Positions 14,952 to 24,019 are shown, counted from the first letter of the stretch. The stretch is DNA of 50,720 nt from a virus (IMGVR_UViG_3300023179_000002:1-50720); one strand, 5' to 3'. Numbers and translations are program-made. Notes: a model not told the origin generated them from the sequence alone.

Positions 14952-15033
14952 CCACGAGGAAATTTCCCTTATCGGGGCGGTTTTACTTTTGCTGACATGG
15001 CTCTTTTCCTTGGGGGTAGGCAATGATACATGA
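14944..15033 (+). CDS. 29-residue membrane peptide
   Basis: The frame overlaps the end of the previous gene by 8 bp and the next by 11 bp. It encodes a single hydrophobic helix (LIGAVLLLLTWLFSLGVG) with a short acidic N-terminus. Size and composition fit a tiny membrane regulator. The supporting evidence is the overlap pattern and hydrophobicity only. Confidence 0.4.
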   Translation: MNSHEEISLIGAVLLLLTWLFSLGVGNDT

Positions 15034-15214
15034 TCGATACCAACTTATGTGGTGTGCAGGTAGATTTTATCTATTTGACCGAACCAAGGGGAAACTTGTT
15101 GACGATTCTTGGTCCACACGAGAGCAAGCAGAAGCATACCTAAAGCTAGAACTGTCTGAGCAAAAGTTCGAAGACACAGTGTTTGCGCTTACTGCCTGTG
15201 CTGCTTGGAGATGA
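15023..15214 (+). CDS. Small hypothetical protein
   Basis: 63 residues behind TTGGGGGTAGG. It begins with a beta-rich segment (YQLMWCAGRFYLFDRTKGKL) and continues with STREQAEAYLKLELSEQ, a pattern of small phage proteins of unknown role. A hairpin terminator follows its stop. Confidence 0.55.
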   Translation: MIHDRYQLMWCAGRFYLFDRTKGKLVDDSWSTREQAEAYLKLELSEQKFEDTVFALTACAAWR

Positions 15215-15218
15215 GCAG

Positions 15219-15244
15219 AGTGTGGTCTCCCCAGAGACCACACT
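15219..15244 (+). terminator. 11-bp perfect hairpin after the small-gene block
   Basis: AGTGTGGTCTC (15219-15229) pairs with GAGACCACACT (15234-15244) across a CCCA loop. No strong T-run follows directly, so it may be a weak terminator, a processing site or an mRNA-end stabiliser. Transcription of the replication genes downstream must either pass it or restart after it. Confidence 0.55.
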
Positions 15245-15322
15245 TCTCCTGACATTTACCATTTTTCTGTATACAGATATGACAATCTCGTGTATAGCTT
15301 TTCCCAGAGAGCTAGAGAACGC

Positions 15323-16390
15323 ATGACTCACCCCACAGGTCTCATTTATCTTGACGGTCCTGACGGCGCAGGAAAAACAACCTTAGCTAAGTACTTTGTG
15401 GAAAAGCACGATGCTCATTATGTGCATCTTACAAGACCCCCGCAAGGAGAGGCTTGGGCAGTTCATAGTAGCGCACTGTGCGATTGTTTAAGACGTTCGG
15501 TCTATCAGCTTGTTGTGCTGGATCGAAATTTCTTGAGTCACTGTATCTACAATCGGCTCTACCACTCAGGGGCAGAATATCCTTACGCCGCGCGGCACTT
15601 GGATAGGTTACTTTACCGGTATCGAGCACTAAGGGTTCTTTGTATCGCCCCCGTCGAGTACATTAAGTCGACACACAAACGTATGGTGGAAGAACGATCC
15701 GAGATGTACACCACAGGCATGGGAAAGGTTGCCCAAGCTTATCTAGACCTTTGGTCAGGAGACAAAGGGTTAATGCCCCATGACGTCCTTTCTTTGGATT
15801 ACACAGAACTGCTTACGGCACAGGGAGGTGTCTCACTACTGGACGATTGGCATCAGTATAATGTCCAAGAGGTTATCGAAGGGGAAACAACCTTAGCAGA
15901 GCAAGCGGATATATTGCTGCAGCATCTCGGTGCACGGTTCACAAGAGACAACGATCCTGATTTACGAAAAATATGTTTATCCGAAAGCTACAATCTGACA
16001 GGGTGTCCCACAAAGTTCTCTGTTTGTTTGGTAGGGGATCAGTTAAGTGTGGCGCCTCCAACAGAATCCTATCCTTTCCTTTATGACGACAATTCAAGTC
16101 AGTTTCTTGCTAGGACACTGCACCAGGTAGGCGCGGATGAAACCAAAATCTGCATCGTCAATTCGGATGGGTTTAGGTCTCCGTCTGACGAAGTTTTGTT
16201 TAACTATGCTGTGCGTAATGCTCATCGCGTTATTGCGCTGGGTGAACTGGCTTCAAAGCGTTTGGACAAGTGTCGGATACTGCATACGATGGTTCGGCAT
16301 CCGCAAGCAGCGCGGCAATTCAGTTACCATGACGATGGTTATATGCACGAGCTTCGTGCCGCATTACATCCGAAGAAAAAGAGCCGCTAA
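15323..16390 (+). CDS. Thymidylate-kinase-like P-loop kinase fused to a UDG-like domain
   Basis: 355 residues from ATG 15323; a GTG at 15290 would add 11. The N-terminal half is a P-loop nucleotide kinase: GPDGAGKTT is the Walker A of thymidylate kinases, and VVLDRN fits the family. The C-terminal half (from about 225) shows VCLVGDQLS, then PFLYDDNSSQFLARTL, a VNSDG strand and RVIALGELASKRL. That order resembles uracil-DNA-glycosylase-fold proteins. Such kinase and UDG-fold parts occur in phage base-hypermodification systems. No companion thymidylate synthase-like gene is seen here, so the substrate is open. Confidence 0.72.
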   Translation: MTHPTGLIYLDGPDGAGKTTLAKYFVEKHDAHYVHLTRPPQGEAWAVHSSALCDCLRRSVYQLVVLDRNFLSHCIYNRLYHSGAEYPYAARHLDRLLYRYRALRVLCIAPVEYIKSTHKRMVEERSEMYTTGMGKVAQAYLDLWSGDKGLMPHDVLSLDYTELLTAQGGVSLLDDWHQYNVQEVIEGETTLAEQADILLQHLGARFTRDNDPDLRKICLSESYNLTGCPTKFSVCLVGDQLSVAPPTESYPFLYDDNSSQFLARTLHQVGADETKICIVNSDGFRSPSDEVLFNYAVRNAHRVIALGELASKRLDKCRILHTMVRHPQAARQFSYHDDGYMHELRAALHPKKKSR

Positions 16391-16605
16391 TGATGATCGA
16401 GCACGACTTCGACCGTGAGTGGTACCAAGAGGTCATTGACCTGTGTATGCGTTATGACGACATTTTCTCCGCATGGGAGCTTGACTTCATTAGTAGTCAA
16501 CATGAACGTCTCGAACTAGATTCTCAGTATACTCCGTCCGAGAAACAAAGAGACATCTACACGCGGCTGCATACCAAACTTCTCACGCACGGATTTACAC
16601 AATGA
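16390..16605 (+). CDS. Small acidic helical protein
   Basis: 71 residues starting in a TAATG overlap and ending in an ATGA overlap, so it is coupled between the kinase and the polymerase. It is helical and acidic. No family recognised. Confidence 0.6.
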   Translation: MMIEHDFDREWYQEVIDLCMRYDDIFSAWELDFISSQHERLELDSQYTPSEKQRDIYTRLHTKLLTHGFTQ

Positions 16606-18560
16606 AAAATAACTTACCTGAAGTTCAGTTTTTCCCCGTTACGCAGTTCCCTTCAGGGCTGTACCAAGCCAAGGTGGTGTCTCTGGACACTGAAACGTGT
16701 GACCCGAACCTGCTAAACATCGGTCCAGGCTGGACAAGGCGCACGGGGGATAAAGCCGACGGGTTTATCGCTGGGGTGTCTTTCGCGTGGGAAGAAAATG
16801 GACAGATACAGACCTGTTATATTGCCTTGGCCCATGAGGGCGGCGACAACACTGAGGGGTGGGACACTATCGGTGCGCTGTCGCAATTTATATCGTCGTT
16901 TAAAGGACAATGGATCTTGACTAACGGTATGTACGACCGTGGCTGGCTGCGATCGATGGGAATTGAGTTTCATCCCGAAGCAGCACTTTGGGATGTGCAA
17001 TGGGCAGAAGCTTTATTGGACGAAAATAAACAAAGCTATCGATTGGCTGCGCTGGCGGTAGCTTATGGGTTGCCCCCAAAGGATGAGACGCTATTGACAA
17101 GCGCGGCAAAAGCCATGGGCTACAATCCGAAAAGCGAGCTTTATAAATTACCAGGCCGTTATGTCGCCCCTTACGCGGAGCAAGACGCACGTCTTGCTTT
17201 ACAAATTTTCCGCCAGCAGGAACCTGAGATCGTTGCCCAGGGGCTTACTAAAGTTTTGGAGCTGGAGCACGACCTTCATCCTTTACTTTTAGAGATGCGG
17301 TGGCGGGGCGTTCGAGTGGATTTGGATTTAGCCGAGCGAAAGAAGACAGAGTATAACAAAGAATACGAAACCGCACGGGACGACATCGCAAGGCTTGTGG
17401 GGTTCCCCGTCGAGGTGTTTGCTGCGGAATCAGTTTCCCGCGCCTTTACCGCGCAGGGCATAGATTTTCCGCGCACAGGAACCGGTAAACCTTCTTTCAC
17501 AGAACCTTGGCTTGCCGCAAATCCAACGGACCTCGGAAAATTAGTTACGAAAGCAAGAAAATATTACAAAGCCGCCAACACCTTTTGCGGCAACATGATC
17601 ATGGATCATGCTCACAATGGCAGAGTGCATTGTGATTTCCATCCTTTACGTTCCGACGAAGGAGGAACAGTGTCGGGAAGGTTCAGTAGCAGCGACCCAA
17701 ACTTGCAGCAGGTTCCTGCCCGTGACCCCGCGATTGGTACCGCAATCCGCAGTATGTTTTTACCCGAAGAAGGCCAGCTTTGGGCGAGTTGCGATTACTC
17801 GCAGCAAGAGCCAAGGCTCACGGTGCATTATGCGGCGAAACTTGGGCTATACCGCGCAGATTTTGCGGCGAATAAATACAACCAAGAACCAGATACAGAC
17901 TACCATAGCTTTGTGGCATCGCTCGTGTTCGGCGAAAATTTTACGCCAGACCAGCGTAAAAAGGCCAAGACGATTAATCTGGGTTTAGCCTATGGCATGG
18001 GCGGTGCGAAACTCTGTAAACAACTTGGCTTGCCCACGCAGCAGAAAAAATTTTCCTTCAGAGAAGGTTTAATGGAAGTTGCAGGACCAGAAGGAGAAGA
18101 GTTGTTTCGACGGTATCACGAAGAAGTTCCGTTCATCAAGCTTTTGTCCAAAGAGCTTACTAATCTTGCAGCGGAACGTGGTTATATTACAACCTTGTCT
18201 GGACGCAGATGTCGTTTTGATATGTGGGAACCCTTCCACGGCGGACGTGCTCTCCCTCGGGAAGAGGCGGAAAAACAATTTGGTCTTGGGATAAAACGTG
18301 CGTTTACATACAAAGCTCTCAATCGCAAGATTCAAGGCGGAAGTGCAGACATGATAAAAGTTTCTTTACGAAACTTGATGAGGGAGGGAATTACCCCCCT
18401 GCTCACGATCCATGACGAAAATTGTTTTTCAGTTGCCGATGCGGCTGAGGCAAAACGGTGTGCAGAGATTATGCAAAACTGCGTAAAACTTCTCGTACCT
18501 TTGAAGGTGGATATGGATATTGGCCGTAGTTGGGGCGAAGCTAAACCCGTGGAGGAATGA
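16602..18560 (+). CDS. Family A DNA polymerase with 3'-5' exonuclease
   Basis: 652 residues, a T7-like size. The N-terminal DnaQ-like exonuclease has SLDTET (about 27-32) and a later YAEQDARLAL. The polymerase domain has motif A CDYSQQEPRL (about 396-405), motif B KKAKTINLGLAYG (about 452-464) and motif C IHDEN (about 604-608). All catalytic Asp, Arg and Lys positions look intact. It should be the replicative polymerase. It overlaps the upstream gene by 4 bp and is followed 1 bp later by a nuclease gene. Confidence 0.96.
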   Translation: MKNNLPEVQFFPVTQFPSGLYQAKVVSLDTETCDPNLLNIGPGWTRRTGDKADGFIAGVSFAWEENGQIQTCYIALAHEGGDNTEGWDTIGALSQFISSFKGQWILTNGMYDRGWLRSMGIEFHPEAALWDVQWAEALLDENKQSYRLAALAVAYGLPPKDETLLTSAAKAMGYNPKSELYKLPGRYVAPYAEQDARLALQIFRQQEPEIVAQGLTKVLELEHDLHPLLLEMRWRGVRVDLDLAERKKTEYNKEYETARDDIARLVGFPVEVFAAESVSRAFTAQGIDFPRTGTGKPSFTEPWLAANPTDLGKLVTKARKYYKAANTFCGNMIMDHAHNGRVHCDFHPLRSDEGGTVSGRFSSSDPNLQQVPARDPAIGTAIRSMFLPEEGQLWASCDYSQQEPRLTVHYAAKLGLYRADFAANKYNQEPDTDYHSFVASLVFGENFTPDQRKKAKTINLGLAYGMGGAKLCKQLGLPTQQKKFSFREGLMEVAGPEGEELFRRYHEEVPFIKLLSKELTNLAAERGYITTLSGRRCRFDMWEPFHGGRALPREEAEKQFGLGIKRAFTYKALNRKIQGGSADMIKVSLRNLMREGITPLLTIHDENCFSVADAAEAKRCAEIMQNCVKLLVPLKVDMDIGRSWGEAKPVEE

Positions 18561-18561
18561 C

Positions 18562-18960
18562 ATGGATCGGTTAGAACTTAAAGCTTACGACACGTTGAAG
18601 GGGATATACCCTTCTCCTCGCACAGATTGGCAACGGATCGAAGGCTGGGCTACAACAGGAGCTCCAGACACGAATGCTTGCCACAAAGGCGTGGAAGCAT
18701 GGTTTGAATTTAAGTATATTGACGCCTCGGTGCAGGGTCAGGCTCTTGTAAAAGCCAAGTTTCGTCCCGCGCAACTTGCGTGGATTACACGCCGCGTCAA
18801 ATGCAGGGGACGTGTATACATTGTGTTACAATTCCGTGACGGGATGCTTATTGTTCCAGGGTCAAGGGTCAAGGATTTATCGGAAGGGGTGCGGGTTCCT
18901 ATGCTTAAAGAGTGGGCGATTGCACCTGCCCGTATCTTTGAAAATTTGGTTGCAAATTAA
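18562..18960 (+). CDS. VRR-NUC-like PD-(D/E)XK nuclease
   Basis: 132 residues. GAPDTN then WFEFK give the PD...ExK catalytic set, followed by QLAWITRRVKCRGRVYIVLQF, the usual final strand and helix of VRR-NUC or phage resolvase-type nucleases. It probably resolves or trims branched DNA during replication. The ATG at 18562 follows GGAGGAATGAC directly after the polymerase stop. Confidence 0.82.
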   Translation: MDRLELKAYDTLKGIYPSPRTDWQRIEGWATTGAPDTNACHKGVEAWFEFKYIDASVQGQALVKAKFRPAQLAWITRRVKCRGRVYIVLQFRDGMLIVPGSRVKDLSEGVRVPMLKEWAIAPARIFENLVAN

Positions 18961-19004
18961 GATGAAGTACGATACGTTGCCTGTAGACCGCTAGAGAGAA
19001 ACGA

Positions 19005-20495
19005 ATGTCTGTTCCCATTACTTTACCGAGAGATCAGCTCTTCAAGACGGTGCCTTATCAGCACCAAATTGAAGCTCTCATGCTTTCGCGAGAGCAAACT
19101 AATTTTGCTCTTTTAATGGAGATGGGCACAGGGAAATCAAAGGTCGTTATTGATACAGCCAGTTATCTATTTTCGCAAGGGAAGATAAATTGCTTAGTTG
19201 TCATGTCTCCTAAAAGCGTGACACGTGGGTGGTCTACTCAACAAGTCGAGGCTCATTTACCTAATGAGATTGATCGAATTGTTTTGACATGGGGGGATCC
19301 CATGCGAAAATTTAGGGACCAGGAAGAGTGGTTCTTCGAGGACAATAAAAATCTTATGACGACGCTTCGTGTATTTTCGATGAACGTGGAAGCAGTAGCC
19401 ACAGATAAAGGTTATGACTACCTAGAAAAAATTTTACGCAGCTTCCGCTGTCTGCTTGTAGTGGATGAGGCAACGACAATAAAAAACCCCAGTGCTAAAA
19501 GAACTAAGGCTTTAACAAAGTTAGGTAAGCTTGCAAAATACCGGCGTATCTTAACTGGTACGCCCGTGACAAATTCTCCTTTGGATGTGTATGCCCCTTT
19601 CAATTTTCTTGAAGAGGGCCTTCTTCAATGCACAAGTTTTATTTCCTTTCGGAACCGCTATGCCGTGACACGGAAAAGGCAGGTTAATGGACGTGCCTTT
19701 GATGAAGTGGTTGGTTACCAGCGTTTAGATGAATTACAAAAACTAATATCCAAAGTTAGTTTCCGTGCCTTGAAGAAAGATTGTCTTGATTTGCCTGAGA
19801 AGATATACACGACCCGTTACATCGAATTGACTCCAGAGCAGCGAGCTTACTACAAAAGCCTCAAAGAGGATGCGCTTGCATGGTTATCCAATGGGGATTT
19901 AGTGACAGCTCCCCTAGTTATAACGCGGTTGCTACGCTTCAGACAATGCTTGTGCAACATAGCGCCTACTGAGGATAAAGACACGTTGAAGCTTTCTGCT
20001 CACAGTCCTCGGGCAGACGAGGTGATGAAGATACTTGAAGAGACGCAGGGGCAAAAAGTTATTATCTGGTCCAATTTCATTCCAAGTATTAACAACTTAG
20101 CTAACCTCATTGCGGAGACGTATGGGCCCGATAGCGTGGCTAAGATATACGGAGACATCTCCGGCCCAGACAGACAAAGTATCGTAGAGCGTTTTCAGGA
20201 CAGTAACAACCCTTTATCTTATATCGTATCCAATCCACGTACGGGAGGTTTTGGTATCACACTAACCGCCGCTACCGTGGTTATCTACCATGACCACGAC
20301 TGGTCCTTAGAGGTGCGCTTGCAGTCAGAGGACCGTTGTCATCGCATCGGGCAAAAACACAATGTCACCTACATCGATCTCGTGTCCCCTGGCACAATCG
20401 ATGAGAAGATTGTAGGGGCACTGCGCCGCAAAGAGGATCTTGCGTCCCAAGTGTCGGGGGACAATCTACGTAAAATTTTGGAGGATCATGGCTGA
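19005..20495 (+). CDS. SNF2-family helicase/ATPase
   Basis: 496 residues. Walker A is MGTGKSK (about 40-46) and Walker B is VVDEAT (DEAH-like box, about 158). Motif III is LTGTP, and the C-terminal lobe has QSEDRCHRIGQ, the hallmark of SNF2 motif VI. The protein lacks extra domains. SNF2-type ATPases are frequent in podovirus replication blocks, where they may help fork or recombination processing or displace bound protein. Confidence 0.92.
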   Translation: MSVPITLPRDQLFKTVPYQHQIEALMLSREQTNFALLMEMGTGKSKVVIDTASYLFSQGKINCLVVMSPKSVTRGWSTQQVEAHLPNEIDRIVLTWGDPMRKFRDQEEWFFEDNKNLMTTLRVFSMNVEAVATDKGYDYLEKILRSFRCLLVVDEATTIKNPSAKRTKALTKLGKLAKYRRILTGTPVTNSPLDVYAPFNFLEEGLLQCTSFISFRNRYAVTRKRQVNGRAFDEVVGYQRLDELQKLISKVSFRALKKDCLDLPEKIYTTRYIELTPEQRAYYKSLKEDALAWLSNGDLVTAPLVITRLLRFRQCLCNIAPTEDKDTLKLSAHSPRADEVMKILEETQGQKVIIWSNFIPSINNLANLIAETYGPDSVAKIYGDISGPDRQSIVERFQDSNNPLSYIVSNPRTGGFGITLTAATVVIYHDHDWSLEVRLQSEDRCHRIGQKHNVTYIDLVSPGTIDEKIVGALRRKEDLASQVSGDNLRKILEDHG

Positions 20496-20658
20496 TATTA
20501 TTGAATTGCGCCCTGGGTATACGCGGCGAAAACTTTCGGAGTTAGAACGCTCTTTGATATATAGCCAAGTGGCGATGGCCTTGGTAGGGTTGTACCAATA
20601 CCAAGCGTTGCTTCACGCGCTGGAAATCCTCCGGAGGCCCATTTCCCATGAACAATAA
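20488..20658 (+). CDS. Small hypothetical protein
   Basis: 56 residues from the ATG at 20488, overlapping the helicase end by 8 bp. The body is a long helix (LSELERSLIYSQVAMALVGL). It overlaps the next gene by 11 bp. No family recognised. Confidence 0.5.
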   Translation: MADIIELRPGYTRRKLSELERSLIYSQVAMALVGLYQYQALLHALEILRRPISHEQ

Positions 20659-20875
20659 CATGGTAGTTTCCGAAACTTCTGCAAAACTAAAATACATATC
20701 GAGTGCTGTGCTCGAATCTTTATGTATGGCCCATTTAAAAACGCTATGTAAAGAGCTTCTGGCTCATTTACCTAACCAACCGGTCGTGTTTGATGCACAA
20801 GATGTCTTGACAATTACCTTAACTCTCAAAACAGGAGAACCCTATGGTGAACCGTCTAACCCCACAAAAAATTAA
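20648..20875 (+). CDS. Small hypothetical protein
   Basis: 75 residues, with overlaps on both sides. Mixed helical sequence with two Cys and a beta-like end (DVLTITLTLKTGE). No domain recognised. Confidence 0.5.
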   Translation: MNNNMVVSETSAKLKYISSAVLESLCMAHLKTLCKELLAHLPNQPVVFDAQDVLTITLTLKTGEPYGEPSNPTKN

Positions 20876-21188
20876 ATCGTTCAACGAAAGATTGCTTACA
20901 CTGGATAGTATTCGGGCCGAGATTGATCGTGTACAACAACTGAAGCAACTTTACCCTGAAAGCGCAAACAAACTTTTTGTTGCTATTGTGAGTACGAGTC
21001 CTCTCCGACAAACTCCTCGCGCGGACGGAACAGCGGACGTCCATTATCATCTTACGGATGAACAATGCTCATACTACGAGCTACCGCTGACAGTAGAGAA
21101 ATTGCTCAGTCAAGTTCTAAATGGGTTGCGAGACAAACTGAAAGCCCAGAAAAAACTTCTTCAAGACGATGGGGTTGAGATTGAATAA
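20844..21188 (+). CDS. Hypothetical protein
   Basis: 114 residues. The ATG follows AACAGGAGAACCCT. Helix-rich at both ends, with a central SPLRQTPRADGTADVHYHL segment. It overlaps the glycosyltransferase gene by 20 bp. Function unknown. Confidence 0.6.
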   Translation: MVNRLTPQKIKSFNERLLTLDSIRAEIDRVQQLKQLYPESANKLFVAIVSTSPLRQTPRADGTADVHYHLTDEQCSYYELPLTVEKLLSQVLNGLRDKLKAQKKLLQDDGVEIE

Positions 21189-23214
21189 CTTAGCTAAAAC
21201 AGCTGTGGAACTGGAGTCTCTGGAACGTCTGCTTACATCCGGCAAATCTATTTATGCTTATGCCGTCTCTGTCTGCCCTCTTTTGACTGATGAGGAATTG
21301 AACAACGAACATCGTGTTCTGCAACAATACTTTAGTTCCCATAAATTCAGTCTACTGCCTCGACTAGAGCGTCACCGTGGCAACACAACGGAGCGGCGAA
21401 TTTTGATCTTTTGTAGCGGCGGTATTGGGGACACTTTACAGATTGCACCGATTGCCGAAAAGTTGCGGCAGACGTATGCGCCATGCGTCATTTTCGTGTG
21501 TGGCACAAGTTCCCGTCAGGTACACACTCTTCGGTACTTTCCATTCATTGACGAGGCAGGTTTTATTTCGCAGAACCGGCAGCAAAGGGCAAAACTTATA
21601 AAGGCTCTTCGGCGAATAGATTTGTTCGATTTAATCGTTGATTGGTCTTATGTCTCCATCCCTTACGAGGGGAACGGTGGAAGAATCCCTGTAGCGAAAA
21701 AGATACTGAAAGAAAAGGAAGTTCTTCTTCATCTGGCCAACTGCGGCCCTTACCTAGACCATTATCTGGTAGAAAAGCTGGTTGCTGAGGGCATAAACAG
21801 AACACAGGCGTCATTCACGTTGCTTTCGGAACTAGCCCCTCTGCCAACGTCTCCTTTTCCGATTTTGGACGAACATTTAAGTGTCCTGCAAGGGTTTAAT
21901 CTGGTTTCAGAGAAGTATATCACGTGTACGGCAGGGTATGGTCGGAACGACAACTCACGGGAACTATCAACGAAAACTCCGCCGCTTCCTCTGTTTAATA
22001 AGTGTCTCACAGAGATAAAAAACGGCACGGGGGCCAAGATCGTGAGCCTCGGTTCTTGCGATGATCCAATGCTTGATTGTGACCTTGATTTGCGGGGGAG
22101 AACATCTCTTGGACAGACCACAGCTATATTAAAAAATGCCGCTTTACATATAGGCCCAGAGGGCGGTCTTGTGCATTTAGCCAAAACTGTAGGAACAAAA
22201 AGCCTTGTGTTTTTCGGGCCTACGCCAGAGAAATTTTTTGGCTATGCGGATAATTACAATGTTCACTTGCCTAGTGAAAGCTCCTGCCGTAGCTGCTGGT
22301 GGCAAACAGAGAACTGGTTAACCGAATGTGCCGCCGGAACACATGAATGCCTCACGGAGCCTAGGCTGTACGCTCAGGCCTCGCGTGTCGCACAAGAACA
22401 CCTGTCGGAAAAGCCCACAAAGGATAAAGTGCAAATTAAGCAAGCAGATTTGTTCTTAGAAATAGCCCAACAAGACGTAACACTTCTCAATGACCTGCTA
22501 ACTAGAAATATATCGTACTTTCCGGACACGTCAGCTGTTTTAATCGACAAAGCTACTTTAGGTAAATCCCATATTTTTACGTCCAATCGAATGTATATCC
22601 ACGGCTCAAAACAATGGGAGTACCCGAAAATACTTTCTGCTTTCTCTGCTAAAGGCCGATCCATCGATGCGGGTGGCGGACGGGGGCTGTTGAGTTTTGA
22701 TCTTGCCGTAACCCAAGGGAGAGATCATCACCTGTACGACATAAATTTTAACTGGGATACGCAGAATATTCATGGTGTGTGGTGGTTTGAACAGAACATG
22801 AGGAACTATCGATACGCCTCTATTTACAACCTCCCTGAGGGGGATAACGCCGTCGATACAGTCCTATGCGCCAGTGTGCTGGAGCATGTCCAGCACCACA
22901 AAAAAGGGTTGCAGGAACTGCTTCGAGTTACGAAGCCGGACGGAGATGTTCTTTTAACTTTCGATATCACCACGAGGCGGCATTTTGATAAAGTTTCCTG
23001 CGGCTTGCGAAATAACATTTTTACAGTCGACAGTCTTAACGATTGTTTAAGGGAGTGGGGAGAGAAATGCCCTTGGGCCGAGCGGGACATTGAGGACAGC
23101 ATTGAAGCCGCGCAAAGGAACGCTATTTATGGGATTCCTTATGGATTAACCTTTGGGTTTTTACACTTAAAAAAGAGACAAGTCCCAAGGCCTATGGTAC
23201 AATCGGCACCATGA
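21169..23214 (+). CDS. GT9-like glycosyltransferase fused to a SAM methyltransferase
   Basis: 681 residues. The first ~400 form a GT-B fold of the ADP-heptose:LPS heptosyltransferase (GT9) type: GGIGDTLQIAPIAEKLR near 84 and HIGPEGGLVHLAKTVGTKSL near 325. A Cys-rich stretch follows (CRSCWW, C..TH.C). From about 495 a class I methyltransferase has the SAM motif IDAGGGRGLLSFD and SVLEHVQHH...LLRVTKPDGDVLLTFD. GT9 enzymes build lipopolysaccharide. In a phage the pair could alter surface glycans or another acceptor. The substrate cannot be told from sequence. Confidence 0.82.
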   Translation: MGLRLNNLAKTAVELESLERLLTSGKSIYAYAVSVCPLLTDEELNNEHRVLQQYFSSHKFSLLPRLERHRGNTTERRILIFCSGGIGDTLQIAPIAEKLRQTYAPCVIFVCGTSSRQVHTLRYFPFIDEAGFISQNRQQRAKLIKALRRIDLFDLIVDWSYVSIPYEGNGGRIPVAKKILKEKEVLLHLANCGPYLDHYLVEKLVAEGINRTQASFTLLSELAPLPTSPFPILDEHLSVLQGFNLVSEKYITCTAGYGRNDNSRELSTKTPPLPLFNKCLTEIKNGTGAKIVSLGSCDDPMLDCDLDLRGRTSLGQTTAILKNAALHIGPEGGLVHLAKTVGTKSLVFFGPTPEKFFGYADNYNVHLPSESSCRSCWWQTENWLTECAAGTHECLTEPRLYAQASRVAQEHLSEKPTKDKVQIKQADLFLEIAQQDVTLLNDLLTRNISYFPDTSAVLIDKATLGKSHIFTSNRMYIHGSKQWEYPKILSAFSAKGRSIDAGGGRGLLSFDLAVTQGRDHHLYDINFNWDTQNIHGVWWFEQNMRNYRYASIYNLPEGDNAVDTVLCASVLEHVQHHKKGLQELLRVTKPDGDVLLTFDITTRRHFDKVSCGLRNNIFTVDSLNDCLREWGEKCPWAERDIEDSIEAAQRNAIYGIPYGLTFGFLHLKKRQVPRPMVQSAP

Positions 23215-23489
23215 CAATGAGGCGACCCATCTACCTTGTGAAGTGGGAAGACCCCGTAACAAGCGGGATTGGTTGGCGGTCAGACGATGAAATTCATAGC
23301 CATAAACCTGCTTTGGTTTACAGCGTAGGCACCATTACGCGGCGGACGAAAACACAGTTGACGATTGTAAGTAGCTGGAACGAAGCGGGAGGGAAAGATG
23401 GTGACACAACTTTACCGCTAGGGGTAATTAAAGAGATTATTCTTTTGTGTCCGGCACCGAAAAAGACGAATAAAAAGAAGAAAGCGTAG
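23211..23489 (+). CDS. Small protein ending the rightward operon
   Basis: 92 residues, starting in an ATGA overlap. It contains YLVKWEDPVTSGIGWRS, a small beta domain seen in uncharacterised phage proteins, and ends in PAPKKTNKKKKA, a basic tail. Its last 53 bp overlap the end of the convergent Rz1 gene. Confidence 0.65.
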   Translation: MTMRRPIYLVKWEDPVTSGIGWRSDDEIHSHKPALVYSVGTITRRTKTQLTIVSSWNEAGGKDGDTTLPLGVIKEIILLCPAPKKTNKKKKA

Positions 23490-23706
23490 ATAAACGTGCC
23501 CGACAAATCTCAAGGGCGGGGGCAAGTTCCGTGACTAAATACTCCCCAAGTTCTTGTTCGGTCGTATAGACGTTGGGCACCGGAAAAGGCGGAGCGGATT
23601 GTAGAGGCTCAGGGAGCGGGGGGATATTGCAGGTTTGAACCGAGGGCTGTGTCGCGCAGCTCGTTAAGATAGAAAGTAAAGCCAGGGGCCAGAGGGTCTT
23701 TATCAT
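23437..23706 (-). CDS. Outer-membrane spanin (Rz1-like lipoprotein)
   Basis: 89 residues. The signal peptide ends in a lipobox (ILTSC, Cys17), followed by a Pro-rich region (PPLPEPLQSAPPFPVP), the standard o-spanin build. Its start lies inside the i-spanin gene in another frame, with 98 bp of overlap. With the i-spanin it fuses inner and outer membranes at the end of lysis. It is the last gene of the late operon. Confidence 0.85.
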   Translation of the reverse strand: MIKTLWPLALLSILTSCATQPSVQTCNIPPLPEPLQSAPPFPVPNVYTTEQELGEYLVTELAPALEICRARLSTLSSFYSSFSVPDTKE

Positions 23707-24019
23707 TGTTCTGTTTCAACCTTTCTTTTAGAGCATGGGCACGTTCCTTGACGGCTTTTTCCTTAGCCACGAGGGAGCCCAAGGCTTGTTTTCGCAAGGC
23801 TTCAATCTGCTGCTGACCTAATGAATTGGCTTCCTGTAAAGCACTGATATAAGTTTTTTGTGCGCTAATCTCCGCTTTATTCGCGGAAATTTGCTCGCCT
23901 CTCCAGAACCACCACAAGAAGAAAAGACAAGCAATAATATACGGCAGGAATTTATAAACGGCGGCCCAGTCTACTTTAATGCCCCCTAGAAAAGACGACA
24001 GAAACCTAAGCCCCAGCAT
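23609..24019 (-). CDS. Inner-membrane spanin (Rz-like)
   Basis: 136 residues from ATG 24019. An N-terminal membrane helix (FLPYIIACLFFLWWFW) is followed by a long coiled coil (ANKAEISAQKTYISALQEAN through LVAKEKAVKERAHALKERL), as in Rz. The start overlaps the upstream holin by 14 bp. An open frame continues upstream, but it would place the helix too far in. Confidence 0.82.
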   Translation of the reverse strand: MLGLRFLSSFLGGIKVDWAAVYKFLPYIIACLFFLWWFWRGEQISANKAEISAQKTYISALQEANSLGQQQIEALRKQALGSLVAKEKAVKERAHALKERLKQNNDKDPLAPGFTFYLNELRDTALGSNLQYPPAP

